The position numbers and the translations under genes were made by a program. DNA of 46,324 nucleotides from contig JAJTGY010000033.1 of NCBI GenBank assembly GCA_021298015.1, forward strand, positions 1-46,324. Direction: 5' to 3'. Of this stretch, positions 1-8,662 are shown in pieces. Within the stretch, counting starts at the first letter, position 1, and the number at the start of each line of letters is the position of its first letter. Origin of the DNA: Flammeovirgaceae bacterium. Its GTDB lineage: Bacteria > Bacteroidota > Bacteroidia > Cytophagales > Cyclobacteriaceae. The notes under the pieces were generated by a model. It ran no database searches. It saw nothing but the letters and a program-made list of their open reading frames with translations, and was not told the DNA's origin.

Positions 1-503
1 GCACAACTTAAAATGTTGATTATCAAATCTTTTTCACATGTTTTCTCTAATGGCCGCCAGTAGAACTTTTTCCTAATGACAATTCCGGGTTTATCTTCGT
101 CCCAATCAATTTGCTGATAGCGGTACAAATATTCGGTGGTCTTCAACTTGCTCACCGGGTAAAGCAAACGGTAAAAAACCAGGTGCTTGAAAATCTCATC
201 TTTGATTTTATCAAACCCGATCTGCTCGAATATCTTGCCCAACAGCAGATCAATGCCCGCCAGTTGGATGGATTGTATGGAGTTGAAAACCAGTTTGGCT
301 AAATCATCCTTGTTTTCAAAATCAAATTGGTTTTGCCCTAGTTGTTCATCAATCCACCTTCGGCCAGCCGCCAGCAAAGCCTCCACCTGCCTTTCATTGG
401 CAGAACTGCCAATACTTTTAATGACTACGTACCGCCCATAGCTTTTGTCGATAACCTGTACGCTGATGACACCTGACTTGTTTTTCTTTTTCCTGACAAA
501 CAC
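1..503 (-). pseudogene. IS1634-like transposase, N-terminal fragment (runs off window)
   Basis: The minus strand is open from a GTG start at 503 to the window edge. The N-terminus reads VFVRKKKNKSGVISVQVIDK, followed by a GSSANERQVEALL segment, which I recognise as the N-terminus of Bacteroidota IS1634-type (DDE) transposases. The match runs to a QIDWDEDK segment near position 90. There the family normally continues with an IYRYLDKL-like segment, but here the frame reads PGIVIRKKFYW, so the element may be truncated or rearranged at about 89. The catalytic core is not in the window. Family assignment is from memory of the motif; whether the gene is broken or continues intact beyond the edge cannot be decided here. 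Confidence 0.6.
7..26. repeat. 20-bp imperfect direct repeat (second copy 561-580)
   Basis: Positions 7-26 and 561-580 match at 17 of 20 bases and share an exact TGATTATCAA end. The copies lie on either side of the transposase fragment in the same orientation, so they are not inverted terminal repeats. They could be a repeated protein-binding site, traces of target duplication, or chance. Confidence 0.35.
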
Positions 504-706
504 CTACAAAAGTAAAACCAAAAACACCCCCGGGACACCCAAAACAGCAAATTTCAACCTCTCATAATGCTGATTATCAAGTGGTTAATTTTATCACTTA
601 AAAAAATGCGGAAGACAGGAAAAACATCTCGGCTCAATTTTTAGTTTTGGGTGTTAAAACGTGGAAGTAAGGAGACGGACTTTTGAGGCGGCCTCGTTTT
701 TATTTC

Positions 707-1244
707 TCAGAACCCAATGTGGTAGCCAAAGCTGAATGAGACCGGGAGCGGCTCAGTGAACTGAATCCCGATACTCTTCAGGGCGTTCAGGTCATTCTCA
801 TACTCGCTTGGGCGCATGGGCACGAGTAGTTCCATGTTGAAAAAATTTTTCGGATTCTTTCGCGATTTAAACTGAACTCCGGCACCGAACGAAGGTCCGT
901 AGTAAATCTCCCGTACATCCAGCGAACCGGTTACCCGAATCACAGCGTTGTACCCGTACATGGCCAGCAAAACGGGCACCACTCGCTTGTCCGGACTCAA
1001 GCGGGCGTTCAAGCCCACATTGTAGCCGAATCCTGCGAGGTTATAGCCACCGCCAAACATGATACCGAGCACCGGTGTGGCCTGCACATTAACCCGACCG
1101 CCAAAGCCGCCATAACTCAACTCCAATACCAAAGCCAAAATCGCCCTTGGCGGGTGTCTCGGGTGGAGCATCAGTTGCCGACTGACCAGACGCTTGAACA
1201 GACCATAACACAATTGCCGTGAAAAGTAGTTTGACGTTTTTCAT
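707..1244 (-). pseudogene. outer-membrane beta-barrel-like protein, frameshifted
   Basis: An ATG at 1244 opens a frame with a good signal peptide (MKNVKLLFTAIVLWSVQASG, then QS) that reads to about GFGIGVEL and stops at 1089. From roughly 1125 a second frame, shifted by +1, carries a glycine- and aromatic-rich stretch (SYGGFGGRVNVQ, then GIMFGGGYNLAGFGYNVG) ending in GYHIGF at 707, typical of a small beta-barrel with a terminal Phe. Neither frame alone makes a sensible exported protein; joined they give about 178 residues. The shift near 1111-1125 implies one extra base relative to an intact gene. It may be a true frameshift mutation or a sequencing error. Function unknown. Confidence 0.55.
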
Positions 1245-1300
1245 ACTACAACTTTTTTGTTCGAGATGAAGCTACAAACAAAAGCGACTACTCCCAAAAA

Positions 1301-2356
1301 TCAGATAAAATCAATATCGGCACTCAACGGAAAGCGCATCAGGAAATCCAGGGCTTCTTCCACGGTCATCCCCTCAAACAGCACTTTGTACAGGCGATCG
1401 GTAACTAGTGCGCGTACTCTATAGTGATCTGCACATTTTTTGGCAATGCGCACGGTATTTACCCCCTCCGCCACCTCCGTCATGCTGCTGAGAATTTCGG
1501 TCAGCGTTTCGCCTTTGGCCAGGCGGTAGCCCACGGAAAAATTCCGGCTCATCGGACTATTGCACGTGGTCACCAGGTCGCCAATGCCCGCCACTCCGAG
1601 GAATGCTTTCGTGTCGCCACCCAATGCCCGGCCGAGGTACACCATCTCCACAGCCCCACGGCTGATTAATAATCCTTTCGCATTTTCACCGTAGCCAAGT
1701 CCGCTCAAGGCGCCACTGGCGATGGCAATTATATTTTTCAGTACTCCGGCAATTTCTACCCCGGTCAGGTCGGTGTTCTCATACACCTGAAAGCGATTGT
1801 TGCGTAGCAGAAGCTTGCCCACCTGAATAACTTCTTTAAACGGACTGGCAACTACGGTAGCCCCTGGCTGCCGCTGCGCTAACTCGCGGGCCAGGTTAGG
1901 CCCCGCTAAACAGCCAACGCGCACCACCGAAGTTTCTTCGCGAATGACCTCGCTCATGGTCTTGACCTGCGAGCGATTCAGTGTGGCTACCGATTCAACG
2001 GTTTCCCCGGGCGGTAAGGTAATGTCAAAGCCCTTGGTGCCATGAATCAGGATGTGATAGGGGCGCAGGTGTTCGGCCAGTTGGCGCATCAGGGTGCGAA
2101 AATGCAGCGAGGGCACCATAGGAAAGATCACATCGCAGGAGCGGGCTACTTCTGACAAGTCGTTGACGGCTTTTACACCTGGCTCGATGTGGTGACCGCG
2201 ATTTGTGCGCTGTTTATTGATCTGCCGGACTATTTCGGGGTTGCGCGCGTAGAGAAGTACCGGCCGATTCTGCGCCAGGATGTTGGCGATCACGGTTCCG
2301 AAATTGCCCGCCCCCAGAACACCGATCGGCTTGTCAGATAAATTGCTCGAGGCCAT
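1301..2356 (-). CDS. gpsA: NAD(P)-dependent glycerol-3-phosphate dehydrogenase
   Basis: GpsA reduces dihydroxyacetone phosphate to sn-glycerol-3-phosphate, the backbone of phospholipids, in the cytoplasm. The 351-residue product has the Rossmann dinucleotide motif GAGNFGT at residues 15-21, a central GCLAGPNLA segment, and the catalytic-lysine region GVEIAGVLKNIIAIASG followed by the conserved RGAVEM helix. Length is close to the usual 330-340. The start at 2356 overlaps the end of the upstream acyltransferase gene by 23 bases, so the two are translationally linked: this enzyme makes the substrate that the partner acylates. Confidence 0.95.
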   Translation of the reverse strand: MASSNLSDKPIGVLGAGNFGTVIANILAQNRPVLLYARNPEIVRQINKQRTNRGHHIEPGVKAVNDLSEVARSCDVIFPMVPSLHFRTLMRQLAEHLRPYHILIHGTKGFDITLPPGETVESVATLNRSQVKTMSEVIREETSVVRVGCLAGPNLARELAQRQPGATVVASPFKEVIQVGKLLLRNNRFQVYENTDLTGVEIAGVLKNIIAIASGALSGLGYGENAKGLLISRGAVEMVYLGRALGGDTKAFLGVAGIGDLVTTCNSPMSRNFSVGYRLAKGETLTEILSSMTEVAEGVNTVRIAKKCADHYRVRALVTDRLYKVLFEGMTVEEALDFLMRFPLSADIDFI

Positions 2357-4031
2357 AACCCGCCAGCCGGTTGTGATAGTAGTAGAGTAAGGTTAAATCC
2401 TGTGTAATGATGTTCCCCTTTCGGTTGCGGATCAGGGGTCGGTTGAGATGGAAAATTCCTACGTTCTCTAAACCCCTCCGAATGACTACATCAATATCGC
2501 CCTTCAGGTGGGTTGCCCGATAGACTTTACCGTCTTTGCGCAGGCGATAAATCTCTTTTCGTACGCGCTTGCATGTTTCGCGGAACTCATCGTACAGCAA
2601 TTCCAATTCTTCTTCTGGCAAACGCAGCAAGCCAAACAGGTCAAGTTTGGGATGTTTTTTCTGCCACATTTCAAACGCCACGAAGGCAACCAGGTGGCTG
2701 GCAAACACGCGATTGATGCGGTGATACTCACTTACAATTTTTTGCCCCAGCATACGCGTGTACTCGTCTTCGCGCTGCTTGTCCTCCACCACCTGGCCAG
2801 ATGACACGAAGTAATCGCGGGTATGAATGCGGTGCCCGCGCGCGTCCAGGCTGTGTCCTTCCTCGTCCACATAATTACCCATCACGTCCAGCCCCGGGCC
2901 GATGGATACCGAGATACTGGAGCCCTTGGTGAAGAATTTGAATAGGAACCGGACCAATTGCCAACTGCCGTATTTATCCTGTTCCGGGAAGTAGCGGTCG
3001 GCTCCTTTGGCGTGGAGGTACTCTTCAATCAGCTCGGGAGCTTCCAGAACAAAGTGGTAGTTGAGCGTAACGGGCACAATGAAGATTTTTCGCACCGGCT
3101 CATCCGGTGCAGCTTGCGCATACAAGTTTCGTTGCGCTTCAATGGCGGTGCTCAGCAACCCCAGCTTCAGTTGCTTTTCAAGCATGCCCGAGCGTGACCG
3201 CGTACCACCGGGGAAGAAGAGACTGTGCGCACCTTTTTGGATGGCGAGGGTTGAATAGGTCTTCAGCGTTTCGAGGTAGATCAGGTTTTTCTTCCTGCGA
3301 TCGACCTTGTAAGCACCCAGGCTATTCATGAAATAGGCGAAGATCTTGATGTTGAACAGATTCAAACCGGCCCCATAAATAAAAGCCGGAAGCCCCAGCG
3401 AGTGAATCACCCATCCGATCAGAATGGAGTCAAGGTTGCTGAAATGCGTGGGTACCATCACCACCGTGCCTTTGGAGGCGAGGTTGCGCAGCGATTTTAC
3501 TTTACCTACAATCTGTATTTTGTCGCGCAGGGTGTATTGATTGCGGAAGAAGCCGCCAAACTTTTTGATTCGTGCTCCATTCAGCAAGCGGGCGAACCAA
3601 AACTTGACCAGTTCGCGGGTAAATTTGTATGAAGTAGCTTTAAAGTTGCCTGCAATTTCATTCGCGTACCGGTTTACAATACGCTTCAATAGTTCCTCTT
3701 CGGCTTTAGCACGGGTTTCCTCCGGCTGATTGGTCAACTCGACCAGCTCATTCTTGAGATTTGCCCAAAAACGAGGTTCATCTTTGGGGTCTACGCGCCA
3801 CCGATTTCGTTTCAGCCGGTTCTGTTCGCGATAAATCGTGGCTTCCAGTTCATCGGCCAGTGCGCGGGTCTCCGGCCGCATGGCGTGCAGGCGCTCAATC
3901 GTTTGCCGCGTTACCTCTTCAATAAACTCCTTGCGATTGCGACTGAGCTGGTACACGGGCCAATCCGGTATACCATCCAAAATCGGTTTATATTTCTTGT
4001 TTTTGTTTCGCTTTTCTTCCAGAACTTCCAT
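2334..4031 (-). CDS. glycerol-3-phosphate / 1-acylglycerol-phosphate acyltransferase (PlsB-like)
   Basis: This is a 565-residue member of the PlsB/PlsC acyltransferase superfamily, which transfers a fatty acyl group to glycerol-3-phosphate at the membrane. The HX4D catalytic motif is seen as HFSNLD (about residues 195-200), followed by GAGLNLFNIKIFAYFMNSLGAY and the substrate-binding FFPGGTRSRSG block. Large N- and C-terminal extensions fit a GPAT rather than a short PlsC. I chose ATG 4031 over GTG 4040 because a strong promoter (-7 element 4051-4058) places the transcript start near 4045. It is the first gene of an operon with gpsA (23-base overlap), coupling G3P supply to its acylation. Confidence 0.85.
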   Translation of the reverse strand: MEVLEEKRNKNKKYKPILDGIPDWPVYQLSRNRKEFIEEVTRQTIERLHAMRPETRALADELEATIYREQNRLKRNRWRVDPKDEPRFWANLKNELVELTNQPEETRAKAEEELLKRIVNRYANEIAGNFKATSYKFTRELVKFWFARLLNGARIKKFGGFFRNQYTLRDKIQIVGKVKSLRNLASKGTVVMVPTHFSNLDSILIGWVIHSLGLPAFIYGAGLNLFNIKIFAYFMNSLGAYKVDRRKKNLIYLETLKTYSTLAIQKGAHSLFFPGGTRSRSGMLEKQLKLGLLSTAIEAQRNLYAQAAPDEPVRKIFIVPVTLNYHFVLEAPELIEEYLHAKGADRYFPEQDKYGSWQLVRFLFKFFTKGSSISVSIGPGLDVMGNYVDEEGHSLDARGHRIHTRDYFVSSGQVVEDKQREDEYTRMLGQKIVSEYHRINRVFASHLVAFVAFEMWQKKHPKLDLFGLLRLPEEELELLYDEFRETCKRVRKEIYRLRKDGKVYRATHLKGDIDVVIRRGLENVGIFHLNRPLIRNRKGNIITQDLTLLYYYHNRLAGYGLEQFI

Positions 4032-4050
4032 GGAATACACAAAAGAGCAT

Positions 4051-4081
4051 CAAAGTTAACCCCTTGGGGTTCAAACGCAAA
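4051..4081 (-). promoter_or_regulatory. Bacteroidota-type promoter of the acyltransferase-gpsA operon
   Basis: Reading the minus strand: TTTG (4081-4078), 19-nt spacer, TAACTTTG (4058-4051), an exact match to the Bacteroidota -33/-7 consensus TTTG-N19-TAnnTTTG. The expected transcript start is about 6-14 nt before the possible start codons at 4040 and 4031. Confidence 0.75.
4058..4071. promoter_or_regulatory. inverted repeat in the promoter spacer (candidate operator)
   Basis: AACCCC-TT-GGGGTT, two perfect 6-base arms with a 2-base centre, lies almost entirely in the spacer between the -33 and -7 elements of the acyltransferase promoter. The position suits a repressor site; no regulator is identified. 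Confidence 0.4.
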
Positions 4082-4087
4082 TGGAGA

Positions 4088-4327
4088 TTATGGGGCGTTC
4101 AACGCCCGCTGCAAACTGGCGGCCATGCTTTCAAAACGGGCCAGGGCTGCCTGCACAAATTCTTCCGTCACCATCTCGCGAAGTTCATTTTCATGCGCTA
4201 CATCCCATTCATTGACTTTAAATGTCTGTTCAAACGGGCCTGCCTCCAACTTAATAAGGTATTTATTGTTCCAGTAAAACAAGGTAATGGTACACTGGGG
4301 GTGGTTAATTTGGCCGACAACGCGCAT
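4088..4327 (-). CDS. small conserved hypothetical protein (79 aa)
   Basis: ATG at 4327 opens a 79-residue acidic, soluble protein (begins MRVVGQINHPQCTITLFYWN, rich in Glu towards the end). It has no signal peptide or membrane segment. Its reading frame fills the gap between the secreted-protein gene and the acyltransferase promoter and stops 6 bases before that promoter begins. The pattern of a beta-rich N-terminus and helical C-terminus looks like a real small protein seen in related Cytophagales, but I cannot assign a function. Confidence 0.6.
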   Translation of the reverse strand: MRVVGQINHPQCTITLFYWNNKYLIKLEAGPFEQTFKVNEWDVAHENELREMVTEEFVQAALARFESMAASLQRALNAP

Positions 4328-4408
4328 GGTTTAGCGATTATGGGTTTGTAAGGGAACAGCCGTCCGTCCGTACTATCGGGGCGGTTGGATCGTTATTTTA
4401 AGGTGAAC

Positions 4409-4437
4409 TTGTCTGCAAATTTATTGTTGTATTTTTG
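4409..4437 (+). promoter_or_regulatory. Bacteroidota-type promoter of the surface-protein gene
   Basis: TTG (4409-4411), 18-nt spacer, TATTTTTG (4430-4437), a full match to TAnnTTTG. The -7 element ends only 6 nt before ATG 4444, so the transcript would start at or next to the start codon. Confidence 0.65.
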
Positions 4438-4443
4438 ATTCGA

Positions 4444-7359
4444 ATGGGGAAGTTGAAACGTTTTTTTTACTGCTCAGTATTCATCGCCTTGCTGGCCGGT
4501 CTTAATGAAGCGCAGGCCACTCACCTGCGGGCGGGGGAGATCATCGTGAAACGGCAGAATTGCACGGGTCTTTTGTTTACCGTCACGATTCGGGTTTATG
4601 TCAATACGGGTTCTAATATCAATTTTGGTGGGGATGGTATTCTGAACTTTGGTGACGGAACGCGAATGACGGTTCCTGAACTAGAAAGTATCCCGAGACC
4701 TGATTTGGGTGCGGCTATTGGGTACGTGGAGTACTCCAAAACCCATACCTTCCCGGGGCCCGGCCGTTACGTGGTGAGTTATCTGGAGCCCAACCGAAAT
4801 GCCGGCATTCTGAACATGACCAATTCGGTTGACACCCAGTTTTATATTGAGACCGCTATCAATATCGATCCCTTCCTCGGTTGTAATCAGTCCACGCCTG
4901 ACCTATTGGTTCCACCTGTGGATAAGGCCTGCACCGGTGGAGCCTGGTATCATAACCCCGGTGCATTTGATTTAGATGGCGACAGCCTTTCGTACGAGTT
5001 CATTACGCCTAAGCAGGCGCGCGGAATCTTTGTCAACGGCTACCGCGATCCGAACTCAAGGGATTTTTACAATCCTCCGCCTTTTAATCAGGCAAACGAG
5101 AACCAGAACGGTCCACCCACATTCAGCATTAATCCCGTCACGGGAACCATCATCTGGGATTCGCCCGGAAAGCAGGGCGAGTATAACATTGCTTTTCTCA
5201 TAAAAGAGTGGCGAAAAATCGGAGGCATTTGGGTGCTCATTGGGTTTGTCACCCGCGACATGCAGATCGAAGTGGAAGACTGCCTCAACCAACGACCTGA
5301 AATTAATGTGCCGATCGACACCTGCGTAGTGGCGGGGTCCACGCTGGTGAATAACAATGATATTTTTGGGACTGACCCTGATAATGTTCCCACCAGGCGC
5401 GACAGCTTGAAGATTGAAGCCTTCTCCGATGTGTTTGCGCGCGGAGCCGTGTTTGCGCCCACACCGGCCAAATTTCGCTGGCCCGCGGCTGACGGAAAGG
5501 TGCGCTCTACTTTTAGCTGGCAAACCGAATGTGCGGATGTGAAAGAGCAGCCGTACCAAGTGGTTTTTAAGGTAACGGACAAATCATCGCGCGGCCCTTC
5601 CCTGGCGCAATTCAAAACGTGGCGAATTAAAGTTGTCGGCCCCGCGCCTGAGTGGCAGTCTCCTCCAACGGTAGCGCCTTCCACGCGGTTTGCAACATTA
5701 ACCTGGAAGCCTTATGTATGCACAAACGCTGTGCGCATCCAGATTTGGCGCAAAATCGATACCTCAACCATTCCCTTCAGCGCCTGCATTACGGGCATGC
5801 CCCCCGGTTTTGGGTTTGAGTTGATAGCGACAGTGCCTCGCAGCGCCACCACCTTTGTGGATAAAAATGGCGGACAGGGCCTCGCACCGGGAGCTTCGTA
5901 CTGCTACCGGTTGGTAGCCGAGTTTCCCCAGCCCGCAGGAGGGCTCAGCTACGTGTCCGATGAAGTTTGTACGCCAACCATTGAGTCGGTTGCTCCCGTT
6001 GTTACCAATGTGACCATCGACCGCACGAACAACACCAACGGCCAGATTACCGTGAAATGGGCAGAGCCATTGAATGCCCCCGTCACGTTTATCAAACCCT
6101 ACCGTTACCGTGTGCTCCGTGCCAACGGTTTCTCCGGCAATGTCGGGTTGGTAGCTGCACACCCGGGCTTGTTAAGTGATACTACATTCACCGAACAAGC
6201 CTTGAATACGCGCGATAACATTTACAACTATCGGGTCATTGCGTTTGATAACAATGGCCAACTCATGGATACGTCAGCGACTGCGTCAACGGTTCGGTTG
6301 GAGTTAGCCACGGGCTTTAAACGCATCACGTTAAATTGGAATGCCTTTGTGCCCTGGAGTAATCGGGCAAATGACTTAACTTTTCCCAGACACCTGATCT
6401 TTAGAGGACCAGCCGGGGCTACCGAAGCGCAAATGGTACTTATCGATAGTGTCAATGTCAACCAGCGCTACCAGTATGTAGATTCCGGGCAGTACAATGC
6501 TCAGCCGTTGCGCGAAGATCAGGAGTATTGTTACCGCGTGGAGACACGCGGCTCATATGGTGATAACCCGGCCCTGCCCAAACCCCTGAATAATTTCTCG
6601 CAGATTATTTGCGGCCAGCCCAGCGATGATGAGCCGCCTTGCGCGTTGGAGATTACCGCCACGGGCACCCGTTGCGAAGAGTTTATCAGTTCCGTTCCGT
6701 GCGAGACGAGTGACGGCAGCTCATTCCCGTACTCGAATGTGTTGAGTTGGAAACGCCCGCTTGAGGCGAAGTGTTTAACGGATGTTCGCGGATACAACAT
6801 CTATATGGCGCCCGTGACGGGGGGTGAATTTATTCTCTATCGCCAAAACGTACCCGACACGTTCTTCATTGATCAAAACCTGCCCTCGTTTGCGCGTTGC
6901 TATAAAGTAACAGCGGTTGACCGTGCCGGCAACGAAAGTGAACGGAGCGAGGAGTTCTGCTTTGATAACTGCCCGCAATACAAGTTGCCCAACGTATTCA
7001 CACCCAACGGTGATGGCTGTAATGATTTTTTCAGTGCCTATAGTGAGCGGTTCAAAATTCCGGGATCGGAACCACCCGCCACGCCCTGCGGCTTGATTAA
7101 TGAGAATGAGGTTCGCACGGCTTGTCCGCGCTTCGTACGCAGTATTACGTTCTCGGTATACAATCGGTGGGGCAAGCAGGTTTATCGATATGAATCTGGA
7201 GGCGAAAACAACATTTACATCGACTGGAACGGTAAAGACAATAACGGACGCGACCTGGCTGATGGCGTTTACTACTATACGGTCGACATTGTCTTTGATG
7301 TAGTCGATCCGGCCCGCCAAAATCAAACCCTCAAGGGTTGGGTGCAAATTGTGCGATGA
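4444..7359 (+). CDS. large secreted surface protein with gliding-motility-associated C-terminal domain (T9SS type B sorting)
   Basis: An approximately 971-residue exported protein. The N-terminal signal peptide runs from MGKLKRFFYCSVFIALLAGL to about NEAQA before THLRAGEI. A middle region contains beta-sandwich repeats of PKD/fibronectin III style, with paired cysteines, DNNGQ and DRAGNESE segments. The C-terminus has the hallmark LPNVFTPNGDGCNDFF, then VYNRWGKQVY, WNGKDNNGRDLADGVYYY and a final GWVQIVR, the CHU_C domain that directs type IX secretion to the cell surface. ATG 4444 is preferred over TTG 4435 because the -7 promoter element covers 4430-4437. The downstream gene starts inside its stop codon. 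Role on the surface (adhesion or matrix) is inferred only from the domain type. Confidence 0.85.
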   Translation: MGKLKRFFYCSVFIALLAGLNEAQATHLRAGEIIVKRQNCTGLLFTVTIRVYVNTGSNINFGGDGILNFGDGTRMTVPELESIPRPDLGAAIGYVEYSKTHTFPGPGRYVVSYLEPNRNAGILNMTNSVDTQFYIETAINIDPFLGCNQSTPDLLVPPVDKACTGGAWYHNPGAFDLDGDSLSYEFITPKQARGIFVNGYRDPNSRDFYNPPPFNQANENQNGPPTFSINPVTGTIIWDSPGKQGEYNIAFLIKEWRKIGGIWVLIGFVTRDMQIEVEDCLNQRPEINVPIDTCVVAGSTLVNNNDIFGTDPDNVPTRRDSLKIEAFSDVFARGAVFAPTPAKFRWPAADGKVRSTFSWQTECADVKEQPYQVVFKVTDKSSRGPSLAQFKTWRIKVVGPAPEWQSPPTVAPSTRFATLTWKPYVCTNAVRIQIWRKIDTSTIPFSACITGMPPGFGFELIATVPRSATTFVDKNGGQGLAPGASYCYRLVAEFPQPAGGLSYVSDEVCTPTIESVAPVVTNVTIDRTNNTNGQITVKWAEPLNAPVTFIKPYRYRVLRANGFSGNVGLVAAHPGLLSDTTFTEQALNTRDNIYNYRVIAFDNNGQLMDTSATASTVRLELATGFKRITLNWNAFVPWSNRANDLTFPRHLIFRGPAGATEAQMVLIDSVNVNQRYQYVDSGQYNAQPLREDQEYCYRVETRGSYGDNPALPKPLNNFSQIICGQPSDDEPPCALEITATGTRCEEFISSVPCETSDGSSFPYSNVLSWKRPLEAKCLTDVRGYNIYMAPVTGGEFILYRQNVPDTFFIDQNLPSFARCYKVTAVDRAGNESERSEEFCFDNCPQYKLPNVFTPNGDGCNDFFSAYSERFKIPGSEPPATPCGLINENEVRTACPRFVRSITFSVYNRWGKQVYRYESGGENNIYIDWNGKDNNGRDLADGVYYYTVDIVFDVVDPARQNQTLKGWVQIVR

Positions 7360-7748
7360 ATCATCCCATAGTCCTATTTGACGGTGTTTGTAATCTCTGC
7401 CACAGCTCGGTACAGTTCATTATTCGACACGACCCTGCCGGCCATTTTCATTTTGCGGCCCTGCAAAGCGATTTTGCCCGCGAACAACTCAAGCGTTTTC
7501 AGGTAGCCGGGCATTTGGATTCCATCGTGCTGATTGAGGACGGAGTGTTGTACACCCGAAGCACGGCCGCCCTTCGGGTGGCCCGCCATCTCAAAGGGTG
7601 GAGTTGGCTTTACCTTTTCCGATGGGTACCCCCGTTTCTGCGCGATGGGGTTTACGACCTCGTAGCCCGAAACCGATACCGGCTTTTTGGCCGGCAGCAC
7701 GAGTGCATGTTACCCACACCCGAGTTGCGAGCCCGCTTTATCAACTGA
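7356..7748 (+). CDS. DCC-family (DUF393) thiol-disulfide oxidoreductase-like protein
   Basis: A 130-residue protein starting MNHPIVLFDGVCNLCHSSVQ. The DGVCNLC segment gives the DxxCxxC motif that names the DCC family, and the rest (FAALQS, then the helical RWVPPFLRDGVYDLVARNRY and a terminal CMLPTPELRARF) matches family layout. Members are thought to act on thiols but substrates are unknown. The ATG overlaps the stop codon of the preceding gene by 4 bases (ATGA), so it is probably co-translated with the surface-protein gene, perhaps because that product has many cysteines; that link is inference. Confidence 0.85.
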   Translation: MNHPIVLFDGVCNLCHSSVQFIIRHDPAGHFHFAALQSDFAREQLKRFQVAGHLDSIVLIEDGVLYTRSTAALRVARHLKGWSWLYLFRWVPPFLRDGVYDLVARNRYRLFGRQHECMLPTPELRARFIN

Positions 7749-7783
7749 TTTTGGTTTATTTTGCGGTGCTTATTTGAGCGACC

Positions 7784-8662
7784 ATGAAAAGAGCATACGT
7801 TTTTCCGGGTCAGGGTGCCCAGTTTACCGGAATGGGCAAAGATGTATATGACGGTAGCCCCAAAGCCCGCGCGCTGATGGATGAGGCCAATCGCATTTTG
7901 GGTTTCGATATTTTGTCCATCATGTTCAGCGGCTCGGCCGATGATCTCAAGCAAACCAAAGTCACACAACCGGCCATCTTCATTCATTCGGTGGCGGTAG
8001 CCCAGGCCAGTCCCGACTTCAAACCCGACATGGTGGCCGGTCATTCGCTGGGCGAATTCTCGTCACTGGTCGCGAACGGTACGCTGAGTTTTGCCGATGG
8101 GTTGCGCCTGGTGTCACAACGGGCACAAGCGATGCAAAAAGCCTGCGAGCAAAACCCTTCGACCATGGCCGCCATTCTGGGATTGGACGATACGAAGGTC
8201 GAGGAAATTTGTGCTTCGATTACCGATGAAGTAGTGGTGGCAGCCAACTACAATTGCCCCGGGCAGTTGGTGATTAGTGGTAGCTTGAAGGGAATCGAAA
8301 TTGCCTGCGAAAAAATGAAGGCGGCAGGGGCCAAACGCGCGTTGCCGCTGCAGGTGGGAGGGGCGTTTCACTCACCATTGATGGAACCCGCCCGCGAAGA
8401 ATTGGCAGCCGCCATTGAGCGCACCCAGTTTCATACGCCAACGTGCCCGGTTTATCAGAATGTAAATGCACAACCGGCTATGGACGTTGCGCAGATCAAA
8501 CAAAACCTGATTGCCCAACTAACCGCCCCGGTGCGCTGGACACAATCCGTGCAGCACATGGTGGCCGATGGTGCTACTCATTTTGTTGAGTGTGGCCCGG
8601 GGAAAGTGTTGCAGGGGTTGGTGAAGAAGATTGCGCCCGCTGCGGAAGCAACAAGCCTCTAG
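7784..8662 (+). CDS. fabD: malonyl-CoA:ACP transacylase
   Basis: FabD loads malonyl groups onto acyl carrier protein for fatty-acid synthesis in the cytoplasm. The 292-residue product begins with the family signature FPGQGAQFTGMG, has the nucleophile motif GHSLGEF with Ser88, the malonyl-selective region, and the catalytic His196 in GAFHSPLM. Length is normal. A weak -7-like element (TTATTTG, 7770-7776) lies 7 nt before the ATG. The stop codon overlaps the stop codon of folK on the other strand. Confidence 0.95.
   Translation: MKRAYVFPGQGAQFTGMGKDVYDGSPKARALMDEANRILGFDILSIMFSGSADDLKQTKVTQPAIFIHSVAVAQASPDFKPDMVAGHSLGEFSSLVANGTLSFADGLRLVSQRAQAMQKACEQNPSTMAAILGLDDTKVEEICASITDEVVVAANYNCPGQLVISGSLKGIEIACEKMKAAGAKRALPLQVGGAFHSPLMEPAREELAAAIERTQFHTPTCPVYQNVNAQPAMDVAQIKQNLIAQLTAPVRWTQSVQHMVADGATHFVECGPGKVLQGLVKKIAPAAEATSL

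Noticed and set aside
707-1213. A 168-residue protein starting at TTG 1213
   Set aside because: Its first 40 residues are not protein-like, whereas the ATG at 1244 in another frame gives a proper signal peptide; a frameshift explains both.
5056-5684. Two overlapping minus-strand frames (167 and 198 codons) inside the surface-protein gene
   Set aside because: No recognisable motif; they mirror the codon bias of the plus-strand gene, which has signal peptide and sorting domain.
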